64,000 nt of DNA from Streptomyces sp. NBC_00483 (GCF_036013745.1 NZ_CP107880.1:372001-436000), one strand, 5' to 3'; positions 1-8,739 are shown, counted from the first letter of the stretch. The notes: generated by a model from the letters alone, not told the origin. Translations and numbers: made by a program.

Positions 1-190
1 GGTGCAGCCCGCGCAGCACGCCCCGGACCGAGCGGGACACGCTGTCCTGGACGAAGGCGCCCGGGTCGAGGCCCACCGAGCGGAGCACGTCGACGTCGAA
101 GGTGCGGCAGAAGAAGCCGCGCTCGTCGGCGTACGGCGTCGGCTCGAACAGGCACGCGCCGGCAATCTCCGGGACTGCGCTCACCTTCAT
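1..190 (-). CDS. rfbC: dTDP-4-dehydrorhamnose 3,5-epimerase-like protein, 5' part only
   Basis: This is the N-terminal 63 codons of a cupin-fold nucleotide-sugar epimerase; the rest lies beyond the left edge. The translation shows the RmlC/RfbC opening: FEPTPYADERGFF, then a QDS..S.RGVLRGLH stretch that resembles the substrate-binding QDN.S.S..GVLRGLH motif of the family. Such enzymes epimerise C3 and/or C5 of NDP-4-keto-6-deoxyhexoses in the cytoplasm. The ATG overlaps the stop of the pyruvyl transferase gene as ATGA, so the two are probably translationally coupled. It would act with the other nucleotide-sugar genes between 4959 and 8703. The exact substrate cannot be told from a fragment, and 3-epimerase relatives are possible. 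Confidence 0.8.
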   Translation of the reverse strand, partial: MKVSAVPEIAGACLFEPTPYADERGFFCRTFDVDVLRSVGLDPGAFVQDSVSRSVRGVLRGLH

Positions 191-1413
191 GACGTCTCCC
201 GTGTGGTGTGGGTACGGCCCGTCGGCCGGAACAGGGCCGCGGTCAAGGCGGCGAACTGGCCCTCGACGCGGCGGGCGGCGTCCTGGTTCCGCTCGGCGAG
301 CGTCTTCCGCACCTCCGTCGATCGCCGCTCCAGCTCCCGGAACTGCTCGAGCAGCCGGTCGGCGTCGATGCCGCGAGCCGGGTGGCAGTACGCGCCGACT
401 CCCATCAGCTCCATGAGATCGTCGCTCTTCGTCGAATAGCTGACGGCGAGCGTCGGTGTGCCGACCTTCAGCGCGCTGACCAGGTTGTGGTAGCGGGCGG
501 CCACCACCGTGTCGGCAGCCGCCACCTCTTTCATCAGCTCGCCCAGCGAGGCCGCCTCGGCGACGGTGACCAGCGGCGAGTCCACGGCGTCGAGGATCGC
601 GAAGGCCACCGGCCGGTCGAGTTCGTCCCCGGTGAGCAGCCGGACCGGCCTGCCGTCCTCGACCAGGGCGCGGACGAACCGGGTCGTCCCGTCGAGGTAG
701 CGGCGGTGGATCTCCTCGGCCCGGTCGCGCTCGTCGTTGCTGCCGTGGAAGGCCATGACGCCGACGCAGACCGTGCCCGGGGAGTCCGAAGGCGTGCTCG
801 GCGGCGTCGGCAGCGCGAAGGTGAGGTCCGGGTAGACCCCGTCGCGCTTGGTGTCCACGCCCATCGCCTGCATGGCGTCGCGGGACACGGTGCCCCGGAA
901 CGACCGGTATCCGGCCAGCCGGGCCGACCAGCGCACCAGGGTCCGGGTCGCCCGGTGGCCGATCTCGGAGGAGCCGACGCTGACCAGCGCGACCCGGGTA
1001 CGGAACAGCCGGCCGCCGGCGCAGAGCAGGAACAGCGAGTACGGGAGGCCCCACGGCCGCAGGGGCAGCGTGGTCTCCAGGACGCCCGTGCCCGGGACGA
1101 TCACCACGTCGTGCCGGCGCACCCAGGCAGCGGTGCGGACGACGTCGACGAGTTTGCCGAGGCCCTTCCCCGCGATCGCGCCCGCGCTGGACGCGGTCCG
1201 GTACTCGCCGCGGTACCAGTTCAGCCGCGTCGCCGGGATCCCGTACCGGCTCGCGACGACATCGGGGACACCGCACATCGCGTCCACGGTCGCGTCCGGA
1301 TGCTCGGTGCGCAGAAACCCGAGGATGGCTTCGAGCGACGCGTCGTTGCCGTGGTTGCCGGAGCCGAAGAGGCCGAACAGCCCTACGCGCACCGGGGTTT
1401 TGGCTACGGACAT
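187..1413 (-). CDS. Polysaccharide pyruvyl transferase family protein
   Basis: The 408-residue protein belongs to the polysaccharide pyruvyl transferase family (PF04230), whose members transfer pyruvate from phosphoenolpyruvate to sugar hydroxyls as a ketal. Supporting features are the N-terminal GLFGSGNHGNDASLEAIL motif (about residues 13-30), a central VPGTGVLE stretch, and the C-terminal ARYHNLVSALKVGTP stretch (about residue 305) with the conserved R/H..H pattern. It has no signal peptide and should act in the cytoplasm on lipid-linked repeat units. The start overlaps the GT2 stop by one base (TGATG) and its stop overlaps the rfbC start, placing it within the exopolysaccharide operon. It implies an acidic, pyruvylated polymer. 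Confidence 0.85.
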   Translation of the reverse strand: MSVAKTPVRVGLFGLFGSGNHGNDASLEAILGFLRTEHPDATVDAMCGVPDVVASRYGIPATRLNWYRGEYRTASSAGAIAGKGLGKLVDVVRTAAWVRRHDVVIVPGTGVLETTLPLRPWGLPYSLFLLCAGGRLFRTRVALVSVGSSEIGHRATRTLVRWSARLAGYRSFRGTVSRDAMQAMGVDTKRDGVYPDLTFALPTPPSTPSDSPGTVCVGVMAFHGSNDERDRAEEIHRRYLDGTTRFVRALVEDGRPVRLLTGDELDRPVAFAILDAVDSPLVTVAEAASLGELMKEVAAADTVVAARYHNLVSALKVGTPTLAVSYSTKSDDLMELMGVGAYCHPARGIDADRLLEQFRELERRSTEVRKTLAERNQDAARRVEGQFAALTAALFRPTGRTHTTRETS

Positions 1414-2360
1414 CAGGACTGCCTCTCTTCACGACCGGCGACGACTGCGTCCACGGAGACCTCGGACTGGTCCGGGTCGACCGGAGTGCGGTCCTCGACG
1501 CGCTCACCGGTGCCCGGCCGGGTCCGGTTGGACATCCACGCGGCCAAGTGGCCGTAGCACGCGCGCCGGTCGGCCGCGGACAGCGGCGCCCGCCGGATCG
1601 CCGATACGAAGCCCAGGACGTACTCGGCGAGCAGCCGTGGTGTCGGGTGCAGTGGGCCTGCCCTGCGCGGGTCCAGGTTGACGCACCGGGAGCGCTTGGA
1701 AGGGTTCGCCCGTTCGGCACGGGTGGGGTGGTCGCGGCGGAAGTACAGCAGCTCCGGCACCTGGTGGAAGGGCCCGTTCAGGGCGATCTCGGCGACGAAG
1801 GTGCGGTCCGCGTGGTGGTAGCTGTCGAGCGGCTTCACCCGGCGCAGCGCGTCGGCCCGCAGCACCCCGTAGAAGTCGTCGCCGCCGGGCTCGAACAGCA
1901 GGCTGCGGAAGCGCTCCGGTGGGCGCGGTGAGTCGGTGGCGAGCGTGTACTCGTAGGGGACCTTGATCTTGCCGTCGCCGTCGATGACCGCCTGGTCGGC
2001 GTGCGCGAGAATCATTTCGGGATGCTCGTCCAGCGCCTCCACACAGCGCCGCAGCAGGTCACGGGCGTAGAGGTCGTCGTGCGAGGCCCACTTGAACAGC
2101 TCGCCGCGGGACTCGGTGAACACATAGTTGTGGTTCGGCGTGGCACCGACGTTCCGCGGCAGCCGGATGTAGCGGATCCGGGAGTCCTGAGCGGCGTACT
2201 TGCGGCAGATGTCCTGCGTCGCGTCCGTCGAGGCGTTGTCGGAGATGACCAGCTCGAAGTCCTCGTAGGTCTGGCCGAGCAGCGCGTCCAGCGACTCGGC
2301 GAGGTACTCCTCGCCGTTGTACACGGGCAGGCCGATGCTCAATCGGGGATGGGCGGTCAT
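1413..2360 (-). CDS. Family 2 glycosyltransferase
   Basis: The 315-residue cytoplasmic GT-A glycosyltransferase starts LSIGLPVYNGEEYLAESL, followed by the nucleotide-binding VISDNASTD motif (about residue 40) and a DD metal-binding pair in WASHDDLY (about residue 95). These are hallmarks of GT2 enzymes that add sugars from NDP donors to lipid-linked acceptors. The C-terminal third is basic and short of membrane helices, so it is unlikely to be a processive synthase. It overlaps the flippase gene upstream by ATGA and the pyruvyl transferase by TGATG. Donor and acceptor sugars are unknown. Confidence 0.87.
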   Translation of the reverse strand: MTAHPRLSIGLPVYNGEEYLAESLDALLGQTYEDFELVISDNASTDATQDICRKYAAQDSRIRYIRLPRNVGATPNHNYVFTESRGELFKWASHDDLYARDLLRRCVEALDEHPEMILAHADQAVIDGDGKIKVPYEYTLATDSPRPPERFRSLLFEPGGDDFYGVLRADALRRVKPLDSYHHADRTFVAEIALNGPFHQVPELLYFRRDHPTRAERANPSKRSRCVNLDPRRAGPLHPTPRLLAEYVLGFVSAIRRAPLSAADRRACYGHLAAWMSNRTRPGTGERVEDRTPVDPDQSEVSVDAVVAGREERQS

Positions 2361-3676
2361 GTGGTCCTCACTTCACTGATGGTGTTCTGGTGGCGCTCGC
2401 GCAGGGCTGACCGCAGTTGCAGCCACCACACGGCCGAGGCGACGAGGTTCGCGGCGGCGACGCCCCAGGCCGAGCCGGTCGTGCCGGCCAGGGCCGCTCC
2501 GCCGAGACCGCCACCGACATAGCAGGCGGAGGCGAAGATCTGGCAGCGCAGGCTGCGCCGGGCCGCGGCGAGCGCGCGCAGCCCGGCTGCCGCGCCGACG
2601 CCGAGGCCCGCGCCCGCGACGCCGAGCGAGATCGGCATGATGAGCTCGGAGGACCCATACCAGACGGCCCCGAGCACGTGTTCGCCGAGATGGTCGGGCA
2701 CCAGCAGCAGCGCCCCGCCCCACAGCAGCGCGGCGGCGGCCAGCCCGCCGCCGAGCAGGAAACAGAACCTGGCCAGCCGGTCCGGCGCCTGCCGCAGCAC
2801 CCGTGCCGCCTCGGGGACGGTGACCAGCGAAAGGCCCATCAGCACGGCGAGGAACGGGCCCATCAGAAGCTCCGCGCCCCTGACCACGCCCACCGCGCTG
2901 ACCGCGACGATCAGGCCGAGTCCGTACGCCCGCAGCAGGCTCGCGCCGCTGACGCCTACGTTCTCGAGCAGGTACCGGTAACCGAGGTCGCGCTGCTCGC
3001 GAAGCCACGCGCGCGCCCGGGCGGGCCGGGGCAGGATGCCGGCCTGGACGCAGCCGTACGCCCCGGCGACCACGGCCGCCCCGCCCCAGGCGAGTACGAA
3101 GCCGGCCACGCTGCCCGCGCGCGCCGCCAGCACCAGGGCCGGGATGAGCGCGACGCCCCACACCACGTCGTTGACGAACGCCTTCCGCCCGGTGCCCGCG
3201 GCGAAGAACGAGAACCGCCACGCGTCCTGCAGCAGCAGCCCGGGCAGCACCACGCCGAGTGCCACGAACGCGGCCCCCACGCTGCCGCCGAGAGCAAGGC
3301 CGACCACTACGGACCCCACGCCGATGGCACCGCCGACGCCGAGCGCGGTACCCGTCGAGCGTGCGGTCGCCGCGCGCCAGGACGCCTCCGGCACTCCGCT
3401 GAAGCGCACGACGAGCGGGTCGGTGGCGAGCCCGCGGGAGACGTTGAGCACCACGCCGTAGGTCACCCAGACCAGGCTGAACGCGCCGAACGCGGACAGC
3501 CCGAGCGAGCGGGCCACGTACATCCCCACCAGGAAGTTCGACATGCTGGAGGCGGCCTGGTCGGCGAGTCCCCAGGACAGCCGTCCGACGATGGCCCGCC
3601 TGGCGCTCGGCCGGTCCTGCCCGGCTCGGGCCGCCGTTGCCGCCATCTTCTCCCCCTTGGTGGTCATCGGAGTCAT
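2357..3676 (-). CDS. Polysaccharide flippase, Wzx/MOP superfamily
   Basis: This 439-residue integral membrane protein has about 12 hydrophobic segments and an N-terminal segment (SWGLADQAASSMSNFLVGMYVARSLG) typical of MOP-superfamily lipid-linked oligosaccharide flippases. In a Wzx/Wzy pathway such a protein moves undecaprenyl-linked repeat units to the outer face, matching the Wzy-like gene at 9927. An ATG at 3676 overlaps the DUF4910 stop; an ATG three codons later (3667) is an alternative start. It was identified by topology and context rather than by catalytic motifs, because the family is divergent. Confidence 0.82.
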   Translation of the reverse strand: MTPMTTKGEKMAATAARAGQDRPSARRAIVGRLSWGLADQAASSMSNFLVGMYVARSLGLSAFGAFSLVWVTYGVVLNVSRGLATDPLVVRFSGVPEASWRAATARSTGTALGVGGAIGVGSVVVGLALGGSVGAAFVALGVVLPGLLLQDAWRFSFFAAGTGRKAFVNDVVWGVALIPALVLAARAGSVAGFVLAWGGAAVVAGAYGCVQAGILPRPARARAWLREQRDLGYRYLLENVGVSGASLLRAYGLGLIVAVSAVGVVRGAELLMGPFLAVLMGLSLVTVPEAARVLRQAPDRLARFCFLLGGGLAAAALLWGGALLLVPDHLGEHVLGAVWYGSSELIMPISLGVAGAGLGVGAAAGLRALAAARRSLRCQIFASACYVGGGLGGAALAGTTGSAWGVAAANLVASAVWWLQLRSALRERHQNTISEVRTT

Positions 3677-4962
3677 GCCTTGACCAGTCCGGCAGCGCCC
3701 AGGGCACCGGCCGCGGCGGCGACGGTGTCGAACGGCAGCCCGGACCGCTCGGCGACGTCGAGCAGGCTGTGCTCACCGTCGGAGAGGTTGAGCACCCAGA
3801 GCATGGCCAGCTGCGCCTGCTGGGTGTCGCTGCGCCCGCCGAGCGCTCCGTACAGCCCGCGGCGGCCCAACTGCGGTTCGCCGTACGGGCTGAGGTTGAG
3901 GTAGCTCCGGTTGCGGTCCAGGAGGTGGAACGCCTCGCGGCAGACGTCGAGCGTGTCCGCCATCGCCTTCGGGGAGACGAAGTCCAGGTTGTCCGCCGAG
4001 GTGTGGTACTCGGGGTATCCGGCGTACGGGGTCCTGGTGAGCGAGCCCACGCCGAGGTTGAACCCGGGCGAGCAGTACTGCCTCTCGTCGTAGCCGTACG
4101 GCGTGAACTCGGTGACCCGGTGGGGTCGTTCGGAGTCGGCGAGCACGTGCCGCATCACGCGGTCGATCTCCGAGTCGCCGCGCCTGCTCTGCTTGTACGT
4201 GAGCCCGCCCCGGTCCCCCGCACAGGCGAGCACGAGCCCGTGCTTGACCCGGTCCACCCGCTCCTTGTTGCGGGCGAGCCAGGTGATCGCGCCGATGGTG
4301 CCGGGCGCGAAGATGAACCGGTAGGTGTAGTACGGAGTCTGCTCCGCCAGCGCGCGGGCCAGGAACGTCGCCACCGCGATGCCGGCCAGGTTGTCGTTGG
4401 CCAGCGACGGGTGGCAGACGTGACAGGAGACGATCACCTCGTCGGTGACCTGCCCGGGGACCACGTGCTCGGCGTAGGTGAGATGGCCGTCCTCCAGCGT
4501 GGAGTCGACGCACACCTCGTAGTCGCCGTCGGGCATCGCGTCCAGGGTGTCCTGCGCCAGGCAGAAACCCCATTCCGGCTTGTAGTAACTGGTGCGGTAC
4601 GGCACCCAGTTGGGGTGGTCCGGCAGGGTGTGCAGGTGCTCGCGCAGCTCCGCCAGCGGCAGGGTCTGCGACACCGGAACGCTGTAGCCGAGTACGTGCA
4701 GGCTGGACGCGGCGAAGTCGACGACCCGGTGCCCGGAGCTGTCGGCGATGTACGCGTCGCGGATGTTCCACTCCTGCGGCACCGTCCAGTCGAGCACCTG
4801 GGTTCCGGTCGGCACCTCGTGCACCTGGAGCGGGATGTACTCGCCGACGATGTCCAGGGTGGCGCGCACGCCGTCACCCGTGATGCTCCGGCAGAGCGGG
4901 TAGAGCCGCTCCACCAGCTCGTACATCTCGGCGCCGGCCGGACCGGCGTCGGCCGCGGTCAT
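3673..4962 (-). CDS. DUF4910 (M28-like aminopeptidase fold) protein with C-terminal winged helix
   Basis: The 429-residue protein matches the DUF4910 family, which has an M28-like zinc-hydrolase fold. Visible candidate metal ligands are SCHVCHP (H181, H184), the Asp in ANDNLAG (D190), and the His in YPEYHTSADNLD (H320). Residues about 380-429 form a winged-helix-like tail (SLLDVAERSGLPFDTVAAAAGALGAAGLV). There is no signal peptide. It lies between the NAD epimerase and the flippase, with ATGA overlaps on both sides. Relatives often sit in sugar-nucleotide and exopolysaccharide loci, so the substrate may be an acylated or amide-bearing sugar intermediate rather than a peptide; that is inference. 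A longer open frame continues upstream, but it overlaps the epimerase gene and is not used. Confidence 0.8.
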   Translation of the reverse strand: MTAADAGPAGAEMYELVERLYPLCRSITGDGVRATLDIVGEYIPLQVHEVPTGTQVLDWTVPQEWNIRDAYIADSSGHRVVDFAASSLHVLGYSVPVSQTLPLAELREHLHTLPDHPNWVPYRTSYYKPEWGFCLAQDTLDAMPDGDYEVCVDSTLEDGHLTYAEHVVPGQVTDEVIVSCHVCHPSLANDNLAGIAVATFLARALAEQTPYYTYRFIFAPGTIGAITWLARNKERVDRVKHGLVLACAGDRGGLTYKQSRRGDSEIDRVMRHVLADSERPHRVTEFTPYGYDERQYCSPGFNLGVGSLTRTPYAGYPEYHTSADNLDFVSPKAMADTLDVCREAFHLLDRNRSYLNLSPYGEPQLGRRGLYGALGGRSDTQQAQLAMLWVLNLSDGEHSLLDVAERSGLPFDTVAAAAGALGAAGLVKA

Positions 4963-5984
4963 CCGCGCCACCGCAGGGTGTCGTCCACGGCGCCGGACTC
5001 GGACGCGGCACGCAGCACGGCCAGGCGGGTGAAGCGGCGGTCGAAGTCGTCCTTGGTGAGCCCGAAGTTCCGGTAGGCGTCGCAGAGTTCGAGTGCGCCC
5101 CGCTTCACGTTCCACTCGCAGTCGAAGCCGGGTATCGCGGCGCGGAAGCGGGCGAAGTCGACCCGGTAGGAGCGCGGGTCGGCGCCGTTCTCCCCGGTGA
5201 TGCGCACCTTCGACCCGGACACCGCCTCGGCGACCTGCTCGGCGATCTCGGCGACGGTGACGTTGTTGGTCTCGCTGCCGATGTTGAACGCCCGGTCGTG
5301 CACCGCCTCGCGGGGCGCGTCCAGCACGGCGGTGAAGGCGCGGGCGATGTCGGCGGCGTGCACCAGCGGGCGCCACGGGGTGCCGTCGGAGAGCACCAAC
5401 ACCTCGCCGGACAGCAGGGCGTGGCCGACCAGGTTGTTCAGCACGATGTCGGCGCGCAGCCGGGGCGAGAAGCCGAAGGCGGTGGCGTTGCGCATGAAGA
5501 CCGGGGTGAAGTCGTCGTCGGCCAGCGCGTGCAGGTCGTCCTCCACCCGCACCTTGGACTCCGCGTACGGGGTCACGGGGCGCAACGGGGCGTCCTCGCC
5601 GACGAGTTCGTCGCCGCCCGCGGCTCCGTACACCGAGCACGTCGACGCGTAGAGGAAGCGCTTGACTCCGGCCTCGCGGGCGAGGCGGGCCAGGTGGACG
5701 GAGGCGTGGTGGTTGATGTCGTAGGTGAGCTCGGGTGCCAGCGAGCCCAGCGGGTCGTTCGAGAGCGCGGCCAGGTGGATCACGGCGTCCACCCCGGCCA
5801 CGTGTTCGGCGGTGACGTCCCGCAGGTCCACCCGGTGGCCCGACGGGTCGTCGGGTGCCGGGCCGAGGACGCAGTCGGCGAACAGGCCGGAGTCGAGGCC
5901 GACGACGTCGTGTCCGGCGTCCTTGAGGACCGGGGCCATGACGGTGCCCAAGTAGCCCTGGTGTCCGGTCAGTAGTACGCGCAA
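4959..5984 (-). CDS. NAD-dependent epimerase/dehydratase (extended SDR)
   Basis: The 341-residue protein is an extended short-chain dehydrogenase acting on nucleotide sugars. It has the Rossmann motif TGHQGYLG at residues 7-14, the acidic LDSGLF turn, a DAVIHLAALS motif, a Ser in STCSVYG and the catalytic Y-x-x-x-K in PYAESK (about residues 140-145). The substrate-binding region (NATAFGFSPRLR) resembles NDP-sugar 4-reductases, epimerases and dehydratases. It neighbours cytidylyltransferase, PIG-L and C-methyltransferase genes, so it probably handles a CDP- or other NDP-activated hexose. Whether it acts as epimerase, dehydratase or 4-ketoreductase cannot be decided here. Its stop overlaps the DUF4910 start. 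Confidence 0.87.
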   Translation of the reverse strand: MRVLLTGHQGYLGTVMAPVLKDAGHDVVGLDSGLFADCVLGPAPDDPSGHRVDLRDVTAEHVAGVDAVIHLAALSNDPLGSLAPELTYDINHHASVHLARLAREAGVKRFLYASTCSVYGAAGGDELVGEDAPLRPVTPYAESKVRVEDDLHALADDDFTPVFMRNATAFGFSPRLRADIVLNNLVGHALLSGEVLVLSDGTPWRPLVHAADIARAFTAVLDAPREAVHDRAFNIGSETNNVTVAEIAEQVAEAVSGSKVRITGENGADPRSYRVDFARFRAAIPGFDCEWNVKRGALELCDAYRNFGLTKDDFDRRFTRLAVLRAASESGAVDDTLRWRG

Positions 5985-5987
5985 GGT

Positions 5988-6665
5988 TCAATCCCCCAGA
6001 GTGAGAGCGCCCGGTGTGGGGGCGCCCAGGTCGAGCGTGAGCTTGGTGACGGCGAACGCCTCGGCGTAGCGCTCGTGGCATTCGATGCCGCGGATCCGGG
6101 CGAGGCCGAGGAAGGCCTCGCGGTCGTACCAGGGCCGGTGCCGCTGCGAGGCATAGTGCTCCTGCAGCAGCCGCACCTTCTGTTCGGCGATCTCCGGTGT
6201 GAGCGGCTGGTACGCGGTCATCCGGCCGAGATCGCCGTCCCACTTGACGATCTCGTAGCCGAGCACGAGATGGTCGCGGAACGCGGTGGGTATCAGCTGC
6301 GCGAGGCCCCGGTGGTCCTGGTGCGCGTCGTCGGTGCGCGGGGCCAGGACGAGGTCCGGGTCGGTCCCCAGGCGCAGTTCCTCGACCGCGGCCTTGGCCT
6401 CTTCCCAGTGGGCGGGAAGTCGGCCGTCCGGCAGCTTGTGCACGGTCAGGCGCAGATCGGCACCCGGGCAGAAGGCGGCGAGCGCGGCCTGCTCCTCCTG
6501 CTCGCGCTCGCTGCCGCCGCCGGAGAGCACCAGCGCGTCGACGCGGATGCCGGGCCGTGCGCGGCACAGCGCGAGGAGTGTGCCGCCGGCTCCGATGGCG
6601 ATGTCGTCGCAGTGCGCGCCCACCGCGACGATCCGGTCCAGGGGCCCGCCCCCGAATCCGATCAC
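5988..6665 (-). CDS. PIG-L family N-deacetylase
   Basis: This 225-residue protein has the PIG-L/LmbE zinc motif AHCDDIAIGAGG near residue 17 (the family's A-H-x-D-D) and a second histidine motif DAHQDHRGL near residue 117. Such enzymes remove N-acetyl groups from GlcNAc-containing lipids, NDP-sugars, mycothiol precursors or antibiotics. A GTG start at 6665 is chosen because it overlaps the cytidylyltransferase stop as GTGA; a longer frame upstream would lie inside that gene. The setting implies deacetylation of an NDP-amino sugar or lipid-linked intermediate for the exopolysaccharide. The substrate is unknown. Confidence 0.85.
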   Translation of the reverse strand: MIGFGGGPLDRIVAVGAHCDDIAIGAGGTLLALCRARPGIRVDALVLSGGGSEREQEEQAALAAFCPGADLRLTVHKLPDGRLPAHWEEAKAAVEELRLGTDPDLVLAPRTDDAHQDHRGLAQLIPTAFRDHLVLGYEIVKWDGDLGRMTAYQPLTPEIAEQKVRLLQEHYASQRHRPWYDREAFLGLARIRGIECHERYAEAFAVTKLTLDLGAPTPGALTLGD

Positions 6666-7456
6666 GCGCTCACCCCCATGGCGTCGCGTTCCCAGATGGC
6701 CCACGGGCGCTCGCCCCGCGCGTAGCCGTCGTCGAGCGCGGCCCGCTCCTTCACGGTGTCGGTCGGCTTCCAGAAGCCGCGGTGCTGGTGCGCCACGAGG
6801 CGGCCCTGCTTGGCGAGTTGGGCGCAGCCGTCGGCGACCAGGTCCCCGTTCTCCGGTATGTGGTCGAAGACCTCCTGGCGGAGCACGAAGTAGCCGCCGT
6901 TCTCCCACAGCGGCATGTCGCTGACCGCGGTGATGCCGCCGACCAGGCCGTCCTCGCCCAGGTCCACGCAGTGGAACGAGGACTGCGGCGGCACCACCAT
7001 CATCGACGCGCCCGCGTCGCGTACGGCGAAGTTCTCGATCATCTCGGGCAGCGGGGCGTCGGTGAGCACGTCGGCGTAGTTGGCGAGGAACATGTCGTCG
7101 CCGTCCAGGTGGTGGCGCACCCGGCGAAGCCGCTCACCGATCGGTGACTCGATACCGGTCTGCGCGAACGTGATCGTCCAGTCGGCGATGTCGTTCGACA
7201 GCAGCTCCGTGTGCCCCTTGCGCAGCACGAAGTCGTTGGACGTCGTCTCCTCGTAGTTGAGGAAGTAGTTCTTGATGTGGTGCGCCCCGTAGCCGAGGCA
7301 CAGGATGAACTCCTTGTGCCCGTAGTGCGCGTAGTAGCGCATGACGTGCCAGATCAGCGGGCGAGGGCCGACCATCGCCATCGGCTTGGGCACGTCGTCG
7401 GCGGCGCCGCTGCGCATCCGCATCCCGTAGCCGCCGCAGAACAGAACGACCTTCAT
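6662..7456 (-). CDS. Glucose-1-phosphate cytidylyltransferase-like nucleotidyltransferase
   Basis: The 264-residue sugar-nucleotidyltransferase has an N-terminal LFCGGYGMRMR loop (residues 5-15, the G-G-x-G-x-R signature) followed by PKPM(A)MVG with the substrate-phosphate lysine. The region HEFILCLGYGAH-like plus NDIADWTITFAQTG strongly resembles RfbF-type enzymes that make CDP-glucose. CDP-glucose feeds 3,6-dideoxyhexose and branched-sugar pathways. The neighbouring C-methyltransferase, NAD epimerase and RfbC-like genes fit such a pathway, although no CDP-glucose 4,6-dehydratase is obvious in the window unless the SDR at 4959 fills that role. It overlaps both neighbours by four bases. Confidence 0.83.
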   Translation of the reverse strand: MKVVLFCGGYGMRMRSGAADDVPKPMAMVGPRPLIWHVMRYYAHYGHKEFILCLGYGAHHIKNYFLNYEETTSNDFVLRKGHTELLSNDIADWTITFAQTGIESPIGERLRRVRHHLDGDDMFLANYADVLTDAPLPEMIENFAVRDAGASMMVVPPQSSFHCVDLGEDGLVGGITAVSDMPLWENGGYFVLRQEVFDHIPENGDLVADGCAQLAKQGRLVAHQHRGFWKPTDTVKERAALDDGYARGERPWAIWERDAMGVSA

Positions 7457-8703
7457 ACGGCTACCTCTTTCGTGGGCTCCTCGACAACGCTCAGTTCCGG
7501 GACGGGAAAGACGAGCCGGCCGCCCCAGTCGTGCACGTAGGACAGCTGCTCGACCAGCTCGGCCCGCAGGTTCCACGGGAGGACGAGGACGTAGTCCGGC
7601 TTGTCGACGACGATCTGCTCGGGCGACAGGATCGGGATGCGGGTGCCCGGCGTGAACCTGCCGTGCTTGTAGGGGTTGCGGTCGACCGTGTACGCGAGCA
7701 GGTCGGGGCGGATGCCGCAGTGATTGAGCAGCGTGTTGCCCTTGCCCGGCGCGCCGTAGCCGACGACGGTCTTGCCCTGCTCGGCCGCCTCGATGAGGAA
7801 CTTGAGGAGGTCGCGGCGCACCTTGGCCACCCGGGCGGAGAACTCGGTGTATCCGGACAGCTCCTGGAGTCCGGCGGCCTTCTCGCGGGCCAGCACGTCG
7901 ATCACCCGCTGACTCCGTGCGCCCGCCACCTCGGCCGGCCGGGCCCACAGCCGGATGGAGCCGCCGTGGGTGGGCAGCAACTCGACGTCCACGAGGGCGA
8001 GTCCGCCGCTCGCGAGCGCCCGGATCGCGGAGGCGACCGTGTAGTACTGGAAGTGCTCGTGGTAGATCGTGTCGTACTGGTTCTCCTCGATCAGGGTCAG
8101 CAGGTGCTGCACCTCGATGGAGACCCAGCCGTCATCCGCGACCAGGGCGCGCAGGCCCTGCGTGAACCCGACGACGTCGGGGATGTGCGCGTACACGTTG
8201 TTGGCCACGACCAGGTTCGCCGGGCCGTGTTCGGCGCGGACGGCCGAGCCGGTCTCCGGGCTCAGGAACTCCGTGAGCGTCGGCACACCCCCGTCGCGCG
8301 CCACGGCGCCGACGTTCACCGACGGCTCGATGCCCAGGCAGCGGATCCCCCGGTCCACCACGTGCTTCAGCAGATACCCGTCGTTGCTCGCGACCTCGAC
8401 CACGAAGGCGTCGGAGTCCAGTCCCACCCGTGCCGCGGCGTCGGCGACGAAGGTGCGCGCGTGCTCCACCCAGGACGTCGAGAAGGAGGAGAAGTACGCG
8501 TACTCCTTGAACGTCTCCTCCGGCGTGATCAGCGGCGGGATCTGCGCCAGCCAGCACTCCGTGCAGACCCGCAGGTGCAGCGGGAACGTGGGCTCCGCCA
8601 CGTCAAGTTGGTCCGCGGCGAGAAAGCTCTCACACGGTGGCGTGGCCCCGAGATCGACGACGCTCGCCAGCGTCTCCGAGCCGCAGAGTCGGCATCGTGT
8701 CAT
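7453..8703 (-). CDS. NDP-hexose C-methyltransferase, zinc-finger type
   Basis: The 416-residue protein has the three-part build of TylC3/NovU-like sugar C-methyltransferases. The N-terminal zinc-binding domain carries CRLC (residues 4-7) and a second CTEC pair near residue 53. The central SAM-binding domain has VVEVASNDGYLL (about residue 100), and the C-terminal domain contains VGYGAPGKGNTLL (about 325) that binds the NDP-sugar. Family members methylate C3 or C5 of NDP-4-keto sugars and so make branched sugars. It lies directly upstream of the cytidylyltransferase and overlaps it by ATGA. A branched-chain hexose in the polymer is the natural inference. Confidence 0.88.
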   Translation of the reverse strand: MTRCRLCGSETLASVVDLGATPPCESFLAADQLDVAEPTFPLHLRVCTECWLAQIPPLITPEETFKEYAYFSSFSTSWVEHARTFVADAAARVGLDSDAFVVEVASNDGYLLKHVVDRGIRCLGIEPSVNVGAVARDGGVPTLTEFLSPETGSAVRAEHGPANLVVANNVYAHIPDVVGFTQGLRALVADDGWVSIEVQHLLTLIEENQYDTIYHEHFQYYTVASAIRALASGGLALVDVELLPTHGGSIRLWARPAEVAGARSQRVIDVLAREKAAGLQELSGYTEFSARVAKVRRDLLKFLIEAAEQGKTVVGYGAPGKGNTLLNHCGIRPDLLAYTVDRNPYKHGRFTPGTRIPILSPEQIVVDKPDYVLVLPWNLRAELVEQLSYVHDWGGRLVFPVPELSVVEEPTKEVAV

Positions 8704-8739
8704 TTACTGCCCCCCATTGTTTCCGTCCCCCATTGACTG

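Noticed and set aside
3673..6567. A fused frame joining DUF4910 with 530 upstream residues
   Set aside because: The upstream part is Arg/Pro-rich antisense-like sequence that overlaps the epimerase and PIG-L genes; the ATG at 4962 with ATGA coupling is better.
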